This document shows positions 36,145-44,723 of a stretch of 64,000 bases of DNA, piece after piece. Made by a program: the position numbers and the translations under genes. The stretch is taken from contig NZ_CP152413.1 in the NCBI RefSeq assembly GCF_038967635.1, forward strand, positions 6,390,001-6,454,000, written 5' to 3'. The DNA comes from Bradyrhizobium sp. B124 (GTDB lineage: Bacteria > Pseudomonadota > Alphaproteobacteria > Rhizobiales > Xanthobacteraceae). The notes under the pieces are model-generated. The model was not told where the DNA came from and searched no databases. It saw only the letters and a list, made by a program, of their open reading frames with translations. Every line of letters begins with the position of its first letter. Position 1 is the stretch's first letter.

Positions 36145-37749
36145 TCAGTGGCCGACGGGGGCGGGGCCGCCGAGCTTGACCTTGCGCAAGGTCAGCGCCA
36201 GCGGGATTGCCGAGAGCGAGATCAGCATCAGGACCCAGAACGCATCCATGTAGGACAGGAACGAGGCCTGGGTCTGCACCTGCTGCCCGATCCACTGGAT
36301 CGCCTGTTGATGCGCCTGCGCCAGTGAATTGCCCTGGGCGACGAAGAAATCGGTGACCTGGTGCAGCGTGTCCTGATATTGCGGACTGGACGGCGTCACC
36401 TGCTCGACCAGCCGGCTCTGGTGGAATTGCTGGCGATGCGTCAGCACGTTGGAGACGATCGAGACGCCGATCGAGCCGCCGGTGTTGCGCGCCGCGTTGA
36501 TCAGCGCGGACGCCTGGTCGGTCTTGTCGGGCGGAATGCCGTCATAGGACGCCGCCATGATCGGCACGAAGATCAAGGGCAGGCCGACGCCGATCAGCAT
36601 GCGCGAGCGCGCCATGAACCAGAAGCCGAGATCGGCATACACGTTGGTCATGCTGTACATCGAGGCGGCGATCACCAGTGCGCCGGCGACGATCAAATAT
36701 TTCGGCTGCACCTTGGCGGCGAGCCGGCCGACCGCGAACATCATCACCATGGTGACCACGCCGCCGGGCGAGAGCACAAGGCCGGCCCAGGTCGCGGTGT
36801 AGCCGAAATCCTGCTGCACCAGCTGCGGCAGGAACTGGGTGGTCGCAAGCAGGATGGCGCCGGTCGCCAGCATCACCAGGAAGCAGGCGCCGAACTGCCG
36901 GGTCGCGACCATGCGCAGGTCGATCATCGGATTGCGGCGGGTCATCTCCCACGGGATCATCAGCACGAACGCCGTGGCGCTGATCGCCGCAAAGGTGATG
37001 ATGAAGGGCGAGCCGAACCAGTCGTCCTCGAGGCCGCGGTCGAGCGTCACCTCGAGCGCGCCGAGGAAGGTCGCGACCAGCGCGAAGCCGATGAAGTCGA
37101 AGCTGTTGTTCTGCGGCTGCGCGGCCTTCTGCGCTCCTTTGGCCTTCGCGGGCTCCTGCAGCACCGCTGCGATCAGCGCGATCGCAAACACGCCGACCGG
37201 GGCGTTGATCAGGAAGCACCAGTGCCAGGACAGATTGTCGGACAGCCAGCCGCCGAGCGTCGGGCCGACCACCGGCGCCACCACCACGGCGATGCCGAAC
37301 ACCGCAAACGCCTGGCCGCGCTTGGCCGGCGGGAAGGCGTCGGCGAGGATCGACTGCGCCACCGGCACCATGCCGCCGCCGCCAAGTCCTTGCAGGATAC
37401 GGAACAGCAGCAGCGCGTTCAGATTGGGTGCGAAGCCGCACAGCACCGAGCTCACCGTGAAGATGCCGAGGCAGATCAGGAAGAAGGTCTTGCGTCCGAG
37501 CATACGGGCAAGAAAGCCCGAGGCGGTCAGGATGATGGCGTTGGACACCAGGTAGGTCGTGACCACCCAGGAGGCTTCGTCCTCGCTCACGCCCATGCCG
37601 CCCGCGATATAGGGCAGCGCGACGTTGGCGATGGTGGTGTCGAGCACCTCCATGAAGCTCGCGAGCGCAACCACGATGGCGATCAGCCAGGGATTGACGG
37701 CAACGCTCGGAGCAGGGAGGCTTTTGGCATCGATTGCTGCTGCACTCAT
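36145..37749 (-). CDS. emrB: DHA2-family MFS drug efflux permease (EmrB-like)
   Basis: The 534-residue permease has 14 TM helices. It has the family motif A start (LGRKTFFLICLGIF), the early segment ASFMEVLDTTIANVALPYIAGG, motif C-like GPTLGGWLSDNLSWHWCFLINAPVG and the late INAARNTGGSIGVSI. EmrB works with an EmrA adaptor and an outer-membrane channel to expel hydrophobic drugs. It follows the adaptor gene by 15 bp. The divergent TetR regulator and its operators lie upstream of the pair. Confidence 0.93.
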   Translation of the reverse strand: MSAAAIDAKSLPAPSVAVNPWLIAIVVALASFMEVLDTTIANVALPYIAGGMGVSEDEASWVVTTYLVSNAIILTASGFLARMLGRKTFFLICLGIFTVSSVLCGFAPNLNALLLFRILQGLGGGGMVPVAQSILADAFPPAKRGQAFAVFGIAVVVAPVVGPTLGGWLSDNLSWHWCFLINAPVGVFAIALIAAVLQEPAKAKGAQKAAQPQNNSFDFIGFALVATFLGALEVTLDRGLEDDWFGSPFIITFAAISATAFVLMIPWEMTRRNPMIDLRMVATRQFGACFLVMLATGAILLATTQFLPQLVQQDFGYTATWAGLVLSPGGVVTMVMMFAVGRLAAKVQPKYLIVAGALVIAASMYSMTNVYADLGFWFMARSRMLIGVGLPLIFVPIMAASYDGIPPDKTDQASALINAARNTGGSIGVSIVSNVLTHRQQFHQSRLVEQVTPSSPQYQDTLHQVTDFFVAQGNSLAQAHQQAIQWIGQQVQTQASFLSYMDAFWVLMLISLSAIPLALTLRKVKLGGPAPVGH

Positions 37750-37764
37750 GACAGCCTCCCCGGA

Positions 37765-39027
37765 TCAGAGCTTTCCAAGACGCTCGAGCAGCGACGGCGT
37801 CGGATTGATCCGCACCGTCGGGACGACAGACATGCCCGGGCCGAGCGCGACGTCGGTCGGCGGATTGTCCATCACGATCTTCACCGGCACGCGCTGCACG
37901 ATCTTGACGTAGTTGCCGGTGGCGTTCTGCGCCGGCAGCAGCGAGAACGCAGTCCCCGATCCCGGCTGCACACTTTCGACATGGCCGTTGATCGTACGGC
38001 CCGGATAAGCGTCGATCTTCAGTGTCACCTTCTCGCCCGGACGCATCTGGTCGAGCTGGATCTCCTTGAAGTTCGCGGTGACCCAGGTCTGGTCGGGTAC
38101 GAACATCGTGAGGTTGGTGCCGGCCTGCGCGAACTGGCCGACCGCCGCCGACAGGTTGACGACGCGGCCCGGCTGCGCCGCGGTCACGGTGGTGTAGGAC
38201 AGATTGAGCTCTGCCTGGTCGCGCTGCGCCTCGGCCTGGGCAAGGGTTGCGACCGCGCTCTTGCGCTGCGCCTTCAGCGATTCCACCTGGCGCTGCGCGA
38301 GGTTGAGCGTCGCTTGCGCGCTCAGCAGAGACGCCTGCTGCTGATGCAGTTGCGAGGTGTACTGCTCGGAATTCTGCACGGTGCCGTAGCCGGTCTGCTC
38401 CAGATGCTGATAGCGCGTGGCCTGCTGCTGGGCGAAGGTCAGCGCCGCCTGGGCCTGGTCCACCTGGGCCTGGTTGGCTGCGATCTGCGCCTGTTGCACG
38501 TCGAGCTGCGCATCGACATTCTGGATGCTGGCCTGGGCGGCCGCGACCTGCGCCGCGGCCTGCGCCAGCGCGACGCGATAGTCGCGGTCGTCGATGCGCG
38601 CGATCACGTCGCCGGTGGCGATGTGCTGGTTGTCGGTGACCGGAACCGCAGTGATGTAGCCGGAGACTTTTGGCGCGAGCGCGAACTGCCGCGCCGCGAT
38701 GAAGGCGTCGTCGGTGGATTCGAAATGCCCGGTGTAGTCCATGTAGAGAGTGCCGCCGCCGAGCGTAGCGGCGAGCAGCACGGCGCCGATCGCGGAGACC
38801 ACCGGACGGCGACGCAGGAAGCCGCGCCGCTGTGGGGCGACTTCCGGCGGGACTGTTTCGGGCGGGGCGGGTTCCTTGCTTGCGGGGCGCTCCTGCGCGG
38901 GAGCCCGCGCGGTGACCTCCGGCCGCTCGGATGTGACGTTGGGCTCGTGTGAGGCCGGCGCCGAGGGCGAACCCTCGATGCTCTCGTGCCCTCCTTGGTC
39001 GCGCTCCAAAACAGTGTCTTCGAACAT
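37765..39027 (-). CDS. emrA: EmrA/HlyD-family adaptor of the MFS pump
   Basis: The 420-residue adaptor has an unusual cytosolic N-terminus of about 75 residues, rich in P, E and A, before a single TM helix (about 80-98). The HlyD_D23-type periplasmic part includes ESTDDAFIAARQFALAPKVSGYI, a long Gln/Ala-rich coiled coil (about 145-260) and TTVTAAQPGRVVNLSAAVGQF. It pairs with the 14-TM permease downstream. The ATG at 39027 is the best start; a longer open frame reaches into the operator region and is rejected. Confidence 0.92.
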   Translation of the reverse strand: MFEDTVLERDQGGHESIEGSPSAPASHEPNVTSERPEVTARAPAQERPASKEPAPPETVPPEVAPQRRGFLRRRPVVSAIGAVLLAATLGGGTLYMDYTGHFESTDDAFIAARQFALAPKVSGYITAVPVTDNQHIATGDVIARIDDRDYRVALAQAAAQVAAAQASIQNVDAQLDVQQAQIAANQAQVDQAQAALTFAQQQATRYQHLEQTGYGTVQNSEQYTSQLHQQQASLLSAQATLNLAQRQVESLKAQRKSAVATLAQAEAQRDQAELNLSYTTVTAAQPGRVVNLSAAVGQFAQAGTNLTMFVPDQTWVTANFKEIQLDQMRPGEKVTLKIDAYPGRTINGHVESVQPGSGTAFSLLPAQNATGNYVKIVQRVPVKIVMDNPPTDVALGPGMSVVPTVRINPTPSLLERLGKL

Positions 39028-39075
39028 GATGGCTGCTCCTGCTGTCGGGCGAGGTCTGCATGGCCTTCGCAGAAG

Positions 39076-39154
39076 GGAACGGTACCGTTCCGTTCTGCGC
39101 GGCAAATAGTCTCGTGGCAGCGCAACGTCAATAGAAACGGAACTGTATCGTTCT
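39076..39154. promoter_or_regulatory. two GGAAC-N6-GTTC palindromes, TetR operators of the emrAB locus
   Basis: GGAACGGTACCGTTCC (39076-39091) is a perfect 16-bp palindrome. GGAACTGTATCGTTCT (39139-39154) keeps 13 of its 16 positions. They lie 63 bp apart between the divergent emrA-like and tetR genes. The pattern fits two dimer sites for the adjacent TetR protein, which probably represses both directions. Confidence 0.7.
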
Positions 39155-39231
39155 ATTTATAACTAGATGTGATAGGGCTATATTGCTTGATGTTGCCGGC
39201 CGGACCGGCCCATGGAACCCGGGGAAGACTG

Positions 39232-39957
39232 ATGACCACCAGTACCCTGAAGATGCCGCGGGCGCCCAAGACCAGGACGGCGATCGGGCCAGCCGAAGTA
39301 CGCGCCGGCCGGCCGCCAAAGGAATTCGCCGGCGAGGTCGACGCGCGCATCCTCGATGCCGCGCGCAAGGTCTTCCTGCAGCGCGGGTTCGAAGGCGCCA
39401 GCATCGACGAGATCGCCGAGGCCGCGCGTTCCGGCAAGCGCACCATCTATGCGCGCTTCCGCGACAAGCGGGCCCTGTTCACCGAGGTGGTGACGCGGGA
39501 CATCCTGTCACGCATCGCGGAGTTCAAGGCGGACGCGCCGCTCGGCGCGACGGTGGAGGAGCGCCTCACCAGCGTCGCCTCGACCCTGTTGCATTGGGGC
39601 CTCGACGCCGACCGGATCGGCCTGATGCGGCTTGCGATCGCGGAGGCGCATCGCTTCCCGGATCTCGCCGCCACCGTCAACCGCAGGGCGCGCGCGCTCG
39701 CCACCGAGCTCGGCGTTCACCTGCTGCGCGACCTGACGCAATCCGACGAGCTCGGCAAGCTGCCGGCCTTCGCGCCGGAGCACCTGCCGACCACGGCGCG
39801 CCTGTTCCTCGACATCATCGCGGTGCCGATGCTGCTCCGGGCCCTGTACGAAGTCGACTTGAAGGCGCTCGATCCCGAGCTCGATGAGCACGTCGCGCGC
39901 GGCGTCGCGTTCTTCGTCGCGGCATGCAGGAGCGGCTATCGGTTCGGCGTCGATTGA
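39232..39957 (+). CDS. TetR family transcriptional regulator
   Basis: The 241-residue protein has a basic N-terminal extension of about 35 residues. The TetR helix-turn-helix (about 40-85) follows as ILDAARKVFLQRGFEGASIDEIAEAARSGKRTIYARFRDKRALF, and then a TetR_C-type helical ligand domain similar to AefR/AcrR-like members. It is divergent from the emrAB-like pump genes with two matching palindromes between, so it is almost certainly their repressor. The inducer is unknown. The ATG at 39232 avoids an extension through the operator region. Confidence 0.9.
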   Translation: MTTSTLKMPRAPKTRTAIGPAEVRAGRPPKEFAGEVDARILDAARKVFLQRGFEGASIDEIAEAARSGKRTIYARFRDKRALFTEVVTRDILSRIAEFKADAPLGATVEERLTSVASTLLHWGLDADRIGLMRLAIAEAHRFPDLAATVNRRARALATELGVHLLRDLTQSDELGKLPAFAPEHLPTTARLFLDIIAVPMLLRALYEVDLKALDPELDEHVARGVAFFVAACRSGYRFGVD

Positions 39958-40109
39958 TTCCGGCCGGTCCGCTCAACCGGTTGTGAGCGTGGTCAGTTGC
40001 AACTTGGCCACAGATCGCGGAAAAGAATAAAATTCGAGTGAGACACGCTGTCGCATTCCCTCCTCTCATGGCAGAGACGTGCGTCGCTGGCTTGGCCAGC
40101 GCAAGGGGA

Positions 40110-40976
40110 ATGGAAGTGCGTCGTTTTGGAATCATTAGGACTAGCCTGCTCTTGATCACTGGGTTTGCAGGCGCGGCATCAGCCGCTGACTTGCCGGAGC
40201 GTAGCTGGACCAAGGCTCCGCCATTGGTGGCTCCAGCGTTCAACTGGTCCGGATTATACGCCGGCGTGAATGTGGGCGGCGGCTGGTACGATGGTGGGAA
40301 TATCACGACCGGCAGCAATGTCACCTCGCTCGTCGCCCCCGACAACATCGTCCGTATCCCCGTCTCGAACAACAACCAGTCGGGTGTTACCGCTGGTGGA
40401 TTGCTCGGATACAATTATCAGTTGGACAGGATCATCCTCGGGGTGGAAGCTGATTTCAACTCCGCCGACCTGAAGTCCTCCCGGGGTGGAAGCACCACCG
40501 CCGTTTTCGATGTCGGTCGTTTTGGTGGTCGAGGCGGGGGCGGCGGGCGATTTACCACCGTGACCGGAAACTACAATTTTCAAACCGCCAGCAAGATCGA
40601 TTGGTTCGGCACCGTGCGGGGCCGCATCGGCTTTGTGCCGGCCGAGCGCCTGCTGATCTACGGGACAGGCGGTCTGGCCTATGGCGAGGTGAAGACCCAT
40701 ATCGCCAATTCGGAAGTTTTTTCGAATGGCGTTTCGCGGCTCTGGCTTGGCGACAACTCCGATGTCCGCGTCGGTTGGACCGTCGGTGGCGGCCTCGAAT
40801 ATGCCTTCACCAACAACTGGACGCTGCGCGGCGAATATCTCTATGTCGATCTCGGCAGCAGCGGCGTTACGGCGACATTCCAGGGCGCGGACCCGCTGCA
40901 GAGCCAGATCCGCTACAACGCAAGCCGCGAGAACAGGTTCAGCGTTGCTCACGCCGCATTGAGCTACAAGTTCTGA
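40110..40976 (+). CDS. outer-membrane beta-barrel protein (Omp25/RopB-like)
   Basis: The 288-residue precursor has a signal peptide ending GAASAADLP. A mature start with WSGLYAGVNVGGGW is the hallmark of the Omp25/Omp31/RopB group of small eight-stranded barrels in Rhizobiales. Strand-like segments and the last residues FSVAHAALSYKF (terminal aromatic) support outer-membrane insertion. A Gly-rich loop (FGGRGGGGGRF) lies near residue 160. Such proteins are abundant structural barrels; members are often multicopy in Bradyrhizobium. The ATG at 40110 starts the signal peptide. Confidence 0.9.
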   Translation: MEVRRFGIIRTSLLLITGFAGAASAADLPERSWTKAPPLVAPAFNWSGLYAGVNVGGGWYDGGNITTGSNVTSLVAPDNIVRIPVSNNNQSGVTAGGLLGYNYQLDRIILGVEADFNSADLKSSRGGSTTAVFDVGRFGGRGGGGGRFTTVTGNYNFQTASKIDWFGTVRGRIGFVPAERLLIYGTGGLAYGEVKTHIANSEVFSNGVSRLWLGDNSDVRVGWTVGGGLEYAFTNNWTLRGEYLYVDLGSSGVTATFQGADPLQSQIRYNASRENRFSVAHAALSYKF

Positions 40977-41006
40977 CACGGCTTGAGCAAAGCGCGCTCG
41001 GATCGC

Positions 41007-41723
41007 TCAGCCCGGCGCGCGCTCCACGGCGTGGCGCAGCCAGACCATGCCGCCTTCCAGCGTCTCGCAGTGGGTGAGTCGGAGCGACTGTCCGGCGCCG
41101 GGGCGGTCGCCTTCCGGGCCGTGATAGTCGACGATGCTCTGCGATCCCGCGACGCCGTCGACCGCCGGATGGATCAACGTGCTGAACTCGTCGATCAGTC
41201 CCTGCTTGAGGAACGCGCCATTGATCCCGCCGCCGCCTTCGAGCAGCAGCGTCTTGGCGCCGAACAGCGCCGCGAGCTGCGTCATCGCGCTCGCCAGATC
41301 GTCGCCCTTGCGGCCTGCGAAGATGTAGGACGCGCCGTCCTCGCGCAGCTCGGCGAGATGGCTGTCAGAGACCTGCTCGCCGAGCACCGCAACGGCGTGA
41401 TCGCCGCCGACATTGTCCTTGCCGAAATGGACGCGGCCCGACGGATCGATGCCGACAGCGAGCTTGCGGCCGTTGCGGTTGCCAAGATGCGGCTCGCGCG
41501 GCAGCTTGGGCGCATTGGCGAACTGCCGCTCGGTTCCCTTGGCCATCTCGTTCATGGTGACGCGGCCGATGATCCATCCATCGGCATTGAAGCCGTCATG
41601 AATCCTTTCATAGTGGGAGCGCAGCACGTCGGCCGGGATGCCGGCGGCCGGCTTGGTGAAGCGGCTGGGATGCAGCCGGCCGTCGATCGACGTGCCCATG
41701 TGGCAGATGATGTGGGGTCGCAT
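41007..41723 (-). CDS. RibD C-terminal-type (dihydrofolate-reductase-like) reductase
   Basis: The 238-residue protein has the RibD_C fold: start PHIICHMGTSIDGRL, WIIGRVTMNEMAKG at the nucleotide-binding turn, KTLLLEGGGGINGAFLKQGLIDEFS at the conserved GGG...N....L.DE segment, and HCETLEGGMVWLRH at the end. It lacks the deaminase half of RibD, so it is probably a stand-alone NADPH-dependent reductase of unknown substrate rather than a riboflavin enzyme. It lies downstream of the exported superoxide dismutase on the same strand, 157 bp away, and may or may not belong to that operon. Confidence 0.82.
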   Translation of the reverse strand: MRPHIICHMGTSIDGRLHPSRFTKPAAGIPADVLRSHYERIHDGFNADGWIIGRVTMNEMAKGTERQFANAPKLPREPHLGNRNGRKLAVGIDPSGRVHFGKDNVGGDHAVAVLGEQVSDSHLAELREDGASYIFAGRKGDDLASAMTQLAALFGAKTLLLEGGGGINGAFLKQGLIDEFSTLIHPAVDGVAGSQSIVDYHGPEGDRPGAGQSLRLTHCETLEGGMVWLRHAVERAPG

Positions 41724-41880
41724 AGACTAACTCTTCGGTAGAGCGGCGCGGTGACCGCGCCCGGGGGAGGGGCGAGCTCTGATCTAGAATGGCGGGGGCG
41801 CGTTCTCAATGCCGATAACGCAGCAGTGTTTGGCAACATGCCCGCCGAATGGAACCAGCAGCGCCGCTCCACGTGTCTCC

Positions 41881-42600
41881 TTACGTTTCCTTCGCGTATT
41901 GCTCGTAAAGCCGGGCTGCATTGTCCCAGCGAATGGCCTCCATGTAGACGTCGACATAGCGTGCCGCGGCGGCACCGAAGTCCATATGATAGGCGTGCTC
42001 GTACATGTCGAGCACCAGGACCGGACGGCCGCCGGCCAGCGTCGTCGTATGATCCGCGGCCCATTGATTGACCAGCCGCTTGTCGCGGGGCGAGTAGGCG
42101 AGGATCACCCACCCCGAACCGCCACCTTCTGCCTTGCCCATCGCTGCGAATTCCGTCCGCCAGCGCTCCATGCTGCCGAAGTCGCGCGTAATCGCCTCGG
42201 CGAGTGCTCCGTTCGGTTTGCCGGCGCCGCCGAGTCCATCGAAATAGACTTCATGCAGGATCATCGAGTTCGCTGCGATCAGCTCCTCGCGCTTCAGACC
42301 GTTGATCACAAAGTTCGGCGCCTTGGCGAAGTCGAGTTCGGCAAGCTGCGTGCCGATGGCATTCAGCCGCTTCACCGCACCGGCGTAATTGTTCTCGTAG
42401 TGGCTGACGAGAATCTTCTCCGAGATGCCGCTAATCGATTTTGGGTCGAACGACATCGGTTTTGCCTGATAGGACATGGCCCTGGTTCCTGTCTGCTGGT
42501 TGGTTTCGGCAGCGGCTTGGTTGGCGCCCAGCACGACTGCCGATGCGGTGGCCGCGCCGACCGCTGTGATGAAGTTTCGGCGCTCGGTGTTGATGGTCAT
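41881..42600 (-). CDS. exported Fe/Mn superoxide dismutase (ChrC-like)
   Basis: The 239-residue precursor begins with a twin-arginine-type signal (ERRNFITAVGAATASAVVLG), so the enzyme should be exported folded. The Fe/Mn SOD ligands are all present: H67 in VSHYENNY, H116 in MILHEVYF, D198 and H202 in LDMYEHAYHMDF. The second-sphere His30 and Tyr34 of classical enzymes (E. coli numbering) are replaced by N71 and A75. It is the last of five same-strand genes starting with chrB-chrA. Chromate operons elsewhere carry an SOD called ChrC, matching removal of superoxide formed during chromate reduction. Confidence 0.87.
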   Translation of the reverse strand: MTINTERRNFITAVGAATASAVVLGANQAAAETNQQTGTRAMSYQAKPMSFDPKSISGISEKILVSHYENNYAGAVKRLNAIGTQLAELDFAKAPNFVINGLKREELIAANSMILHEVYFDGLGGAGKPNGALAEAITRDFGSMERWRTEFAAMGKAEGGGSGWVILAYSPRDKRLVNQWAADHTTTLAGGRPVLVLDMYEHAYHMDFGAAAARYVDVYMEAIRWDNAARLYEQYAKET

Positions 42601-42659
42601 GGGTCCTCCTGATGTTGAGCAATGCCGGTACGTTTGGATCCAAGGCGCAAAGTTTCGCG

Positions 42660-42995
42660 CTATTCCTTCGTGAGCCCGACGATGGTCCGGAATCCGGAGA
42701 TGTCCTGCACCGAGAACGCGACGGGGTCGCCGAAACGGACGGCGTTGAAGAGCAGGCCGTCCTGAACCTTGAACGGTTCGGTCCTGTCCGGTGCGAGGCG
42801 TATCCTGATCGTGTCGCTGCGTTCGTCGATGCTGTCGACGACGCCGCGCAGGGTCTCGGTCGCCGGCGGCTGGACCGCCGCCGTCGCGGCCAGTGCGGCG
42901 ACGGCTTCCTGTTGCTCGCTGCCGTCGGTCGGCGTCGCGAGAGCCATTGCGGGCCAAAGCAGGGCCACGCACAGGGCCAAAGTTGATCTGGGCAT
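42660..42995 (-). CDS. small exported protein of the chromate operon
   Basis: The 111-residue precursor has a signal peptide ending ALATPTDG. An Ala-rich linker is followed by a C-terminal strand-rich domain: LRGVVDSIDERSDTIRIRL, EPFKVQDGLLFNAVRFGDPVAFSV. The pattern resembles small OB-fold exported proteins of the DUF1344 or CusF kind, but the Cu-binding Met/His of CusF is absent. Its function is unknown. It lies between the PepSY gene and the SOD gene, 59 bp before the latter, and is probably co-transcribed. Confidence 0.7.
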   Translation of the reverse strand: MPRSTLALCVALLWPAMALATPTDGSEQQEAVAALAATAAVQPPATETLRGVVDSIDERSDTIRIRLAPDRTEPFKVQDGLLFNAVRFGDPVAFSVQDISGFRTIVGLTKE

Positions 42996-43039
42996 GATCG
43001 TTCCTCGTTCAGTTCGATTGTGGTGATTTCGCCAGGACC

Positions 43040-43273
43040 TCAGTCCTGCTCCTTGATCTGACCGCTGCTGTCGATCACGAGCCGCATGGGCTTGCCGTTC
43101 TTCATCGCCTTCGCCGTGATGCCCTCGGCCGTCGACTTGACGTCGCTGATGTTCCCGTAGCCGGCGGCTTGAAGCTTCGCGACAAGCTCGTCCTGCGTCA
43201 GGGCGTTGGCGGGCATCGCGCCGGCCGCGATCGCAAGCGCGAGGATCAAATGCGAGAGGGTTGCTTTCTGCAT
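43040..43273 (-). CDS. small PepSY-domain exported protein
   Basis: The 77-residue precursor has a signal peptide ending ANALTQDE and a single PepSY module: LVAKLQAAGYGNISDVKSTAEGITAKAMKNGKPMRLVIDSSGQI. PepSY modules inhibit peptidases or take part in metal and envelope responses. It lies 58 bp downstream of chrA and upstream of the small exported protein and SOD, so it looks like part of the chromate operon. Confidence 0.82.
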   Translation of the reverse strand: MQKATLSHLILALAIAAGAMPANALTQDELVAKLQAAGYGNISDVKSTAEGITAKAMKNGKPMRLVIDSSGQIKEQD

Positions 43274-43331
43274 GGTCGTTCTCCTGGTTGTGTCGGGCTG
43301 CCCCAGGTTTATCGAGATGGCGTCGCTTGGT

Positions 43332-44723
43332 TCAGATCACGCCTGCCAGGCGCAACAGCACGCCTGCGGTGCAGGATGCGGCGAGGACGCTGAGCATCCC
43401 CACATTGAAACGGAAGATCGCAATCGCTGCAGCGATGGACAGCGCAAGCGCAGGCCAGTCGACGCTAGCAGGCACCGGCGCGTCGAACGACAGGCCGAGC
43501 CCGTGCACCGGGAAGGTCTGCCGGAACAGCGTATGCAGCGCGAACCAGATCGACAGGTTGAGGATCACGCCGACCACGGCCGCGGTGATCGCCGAAAGCG
43601 CGCCCGCCAGCACCTTGTTGCCGCGCAGCGCTTCGATGTAGGGCGCGCCGACGAAGATCCACAGGAAGCACGGTGTGAACGTCACCCATGTCGCCAGCAA
43701 CCCGCCGAGCGTGGCAGCTAGCATCGGCGACAGGCCGCTTGCCTCGCGGAACGCGGCCATGAAGCCCACGAACTGAACCACCATGATGAGCGGGCCGGGC
43801 GTGGTCTCGGCCATGCCGAGGCCGTCCAGCATCTCGCGCGGACTGACCCAGTGATAATATTCGGCGGCCTGCTGGGCGACATAGGCGAGCACGGCGTAGG
43901 CCCCGCCGAACGTCACCAACGCCATCTTGCTGAAGAAGATTGCGATCTGGGTGAACACGTCGCCGGGCCCCAGGGCAACGAGCAACGCGAACACCGGAAC
44001 CAGCCAGAGCGCGAGCCAGACGGCGCCGACCCGCAAGGTGCGGGAGGCATTGGGACGGACATGATCAGGCACCTCTTCGCCCAGCATGCTGTCGATCACG
44101 GCAGAATTTTTCCCGCCATGTTCGACGGCGGCAAATTCGCTCCGGCCCAGGCGTGCGCCGATCAGTCCTGTGACGGCGGCAGCGCCGATGATCAACGGAA
44201 ACGGCACGGCGAAGAAGAAGATCGCGACAAAGGCGATGGCCGCGAGCGCGATCATCGCCCGGTTGCGCAGCGCGCGTTTGCCGACCCGCACGACAGCCTG
44301 GATGACAATGGCAAGCACCGCGGCCTTCAGGCCGAAGAACAGGGCCTCCACAAACCCCACATTGCCGTACGCGGCGTAGACATAGCTGAGGCCCATGATG
44401 GCGAAGATGCCGGGCAGGATGAACAATCCGCCCGCCACGATGCCCCCAAGCGTCCGGTGCAGCAACCAACCGATATAGGTCGCAAGCTGCTGCGCTTCCG
44501 GTCCCGGCAGCAACATGCAATAGTTGAGGGCGTGCAGGAAACGCCCTTCCGATATCCAGTTCTTCTCCTCGACCAGAATGCGATGCATCACCGCGATCTG
44601 GCCGGCCGGTCCGCCGAAGCTCAGGATCGCGACACGCATCCAGACGAGCAGCGCCTCGTGAAATGAGATGCCGTGCGCGTGCTCCTGTCCGCGCGCCCTT
44701 GATGTTGTTGCGACGTCCGTCAT
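43332..44723 (-). CDS. chrA: chromate transporter, long-chain ChrA
   Basis: The 463-residue permease carries two chromate-transport domains. The first (about 18-200) has FHEALLVWMRVAILSFGGPAGQIAVMHRILVEEKNWI and LLPGPEAQQLATYIGWLL. The second (about 270-460) has FFSKMALVTFGGAYAVLAYVAQQA and MAETTPGPLIMVVQFVGF. The inverted-repeat layout and GGP/PGP motifs are diagnostic. It exports chromate, lowering cytoplasmic Cr(VI). The ATG at 44723 overlaps the chrB stop by 4 bp. A much longer open frame upstream is a shadow of chrB. Confidence 0.94.
   Translation of the reverse strand: MTDVATTSRARGQEHAHGISFHEALLVWMRVAILSFGGPAGQIAVMHRILVEEKNWISEGRFLHALNYCMLLPGPEAQQLATYIGWLLHRTLGGIVAGGLFILPGIFAIMGLSYVYAAYGNVGFVEALFFGLKAAVLAIVIQAVVRVGKRALRNRAMIALAAIAFVAIFFFAVPFPLIIGAAAVTGLIGARLGRSEFAAVEHGGKNSAVIDSMLGEEVPDHVRPNASRTLRVGAVWLALWLVPVFALLVALGPGDVFTQIAIFFSKMALVTFGGAYAVLAYVAQQAAEYYHWVSPREMLDGLGMAETTPGPLIMVVQFVGFMAAFREASGLSPMLAATLGGLLATWVTFTPCFLWIFVGAPYIEALRGNKVLAGALSAITAAVVGVILNLSIWFALHTLFRQTFPVHGLGLSFDAPVPASVDWPALALSIAAAIAIFRFNVGMLSVLAASCTAGVLLRLAGVI

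Noticed and set aside
36542..39061. 839-codon and similar long frames overlapping the emrAB-like genes
   Set aside because: They span gene boundaries of the real operon and carry no domain; the EmrA and EmrB frames are unambiguous.
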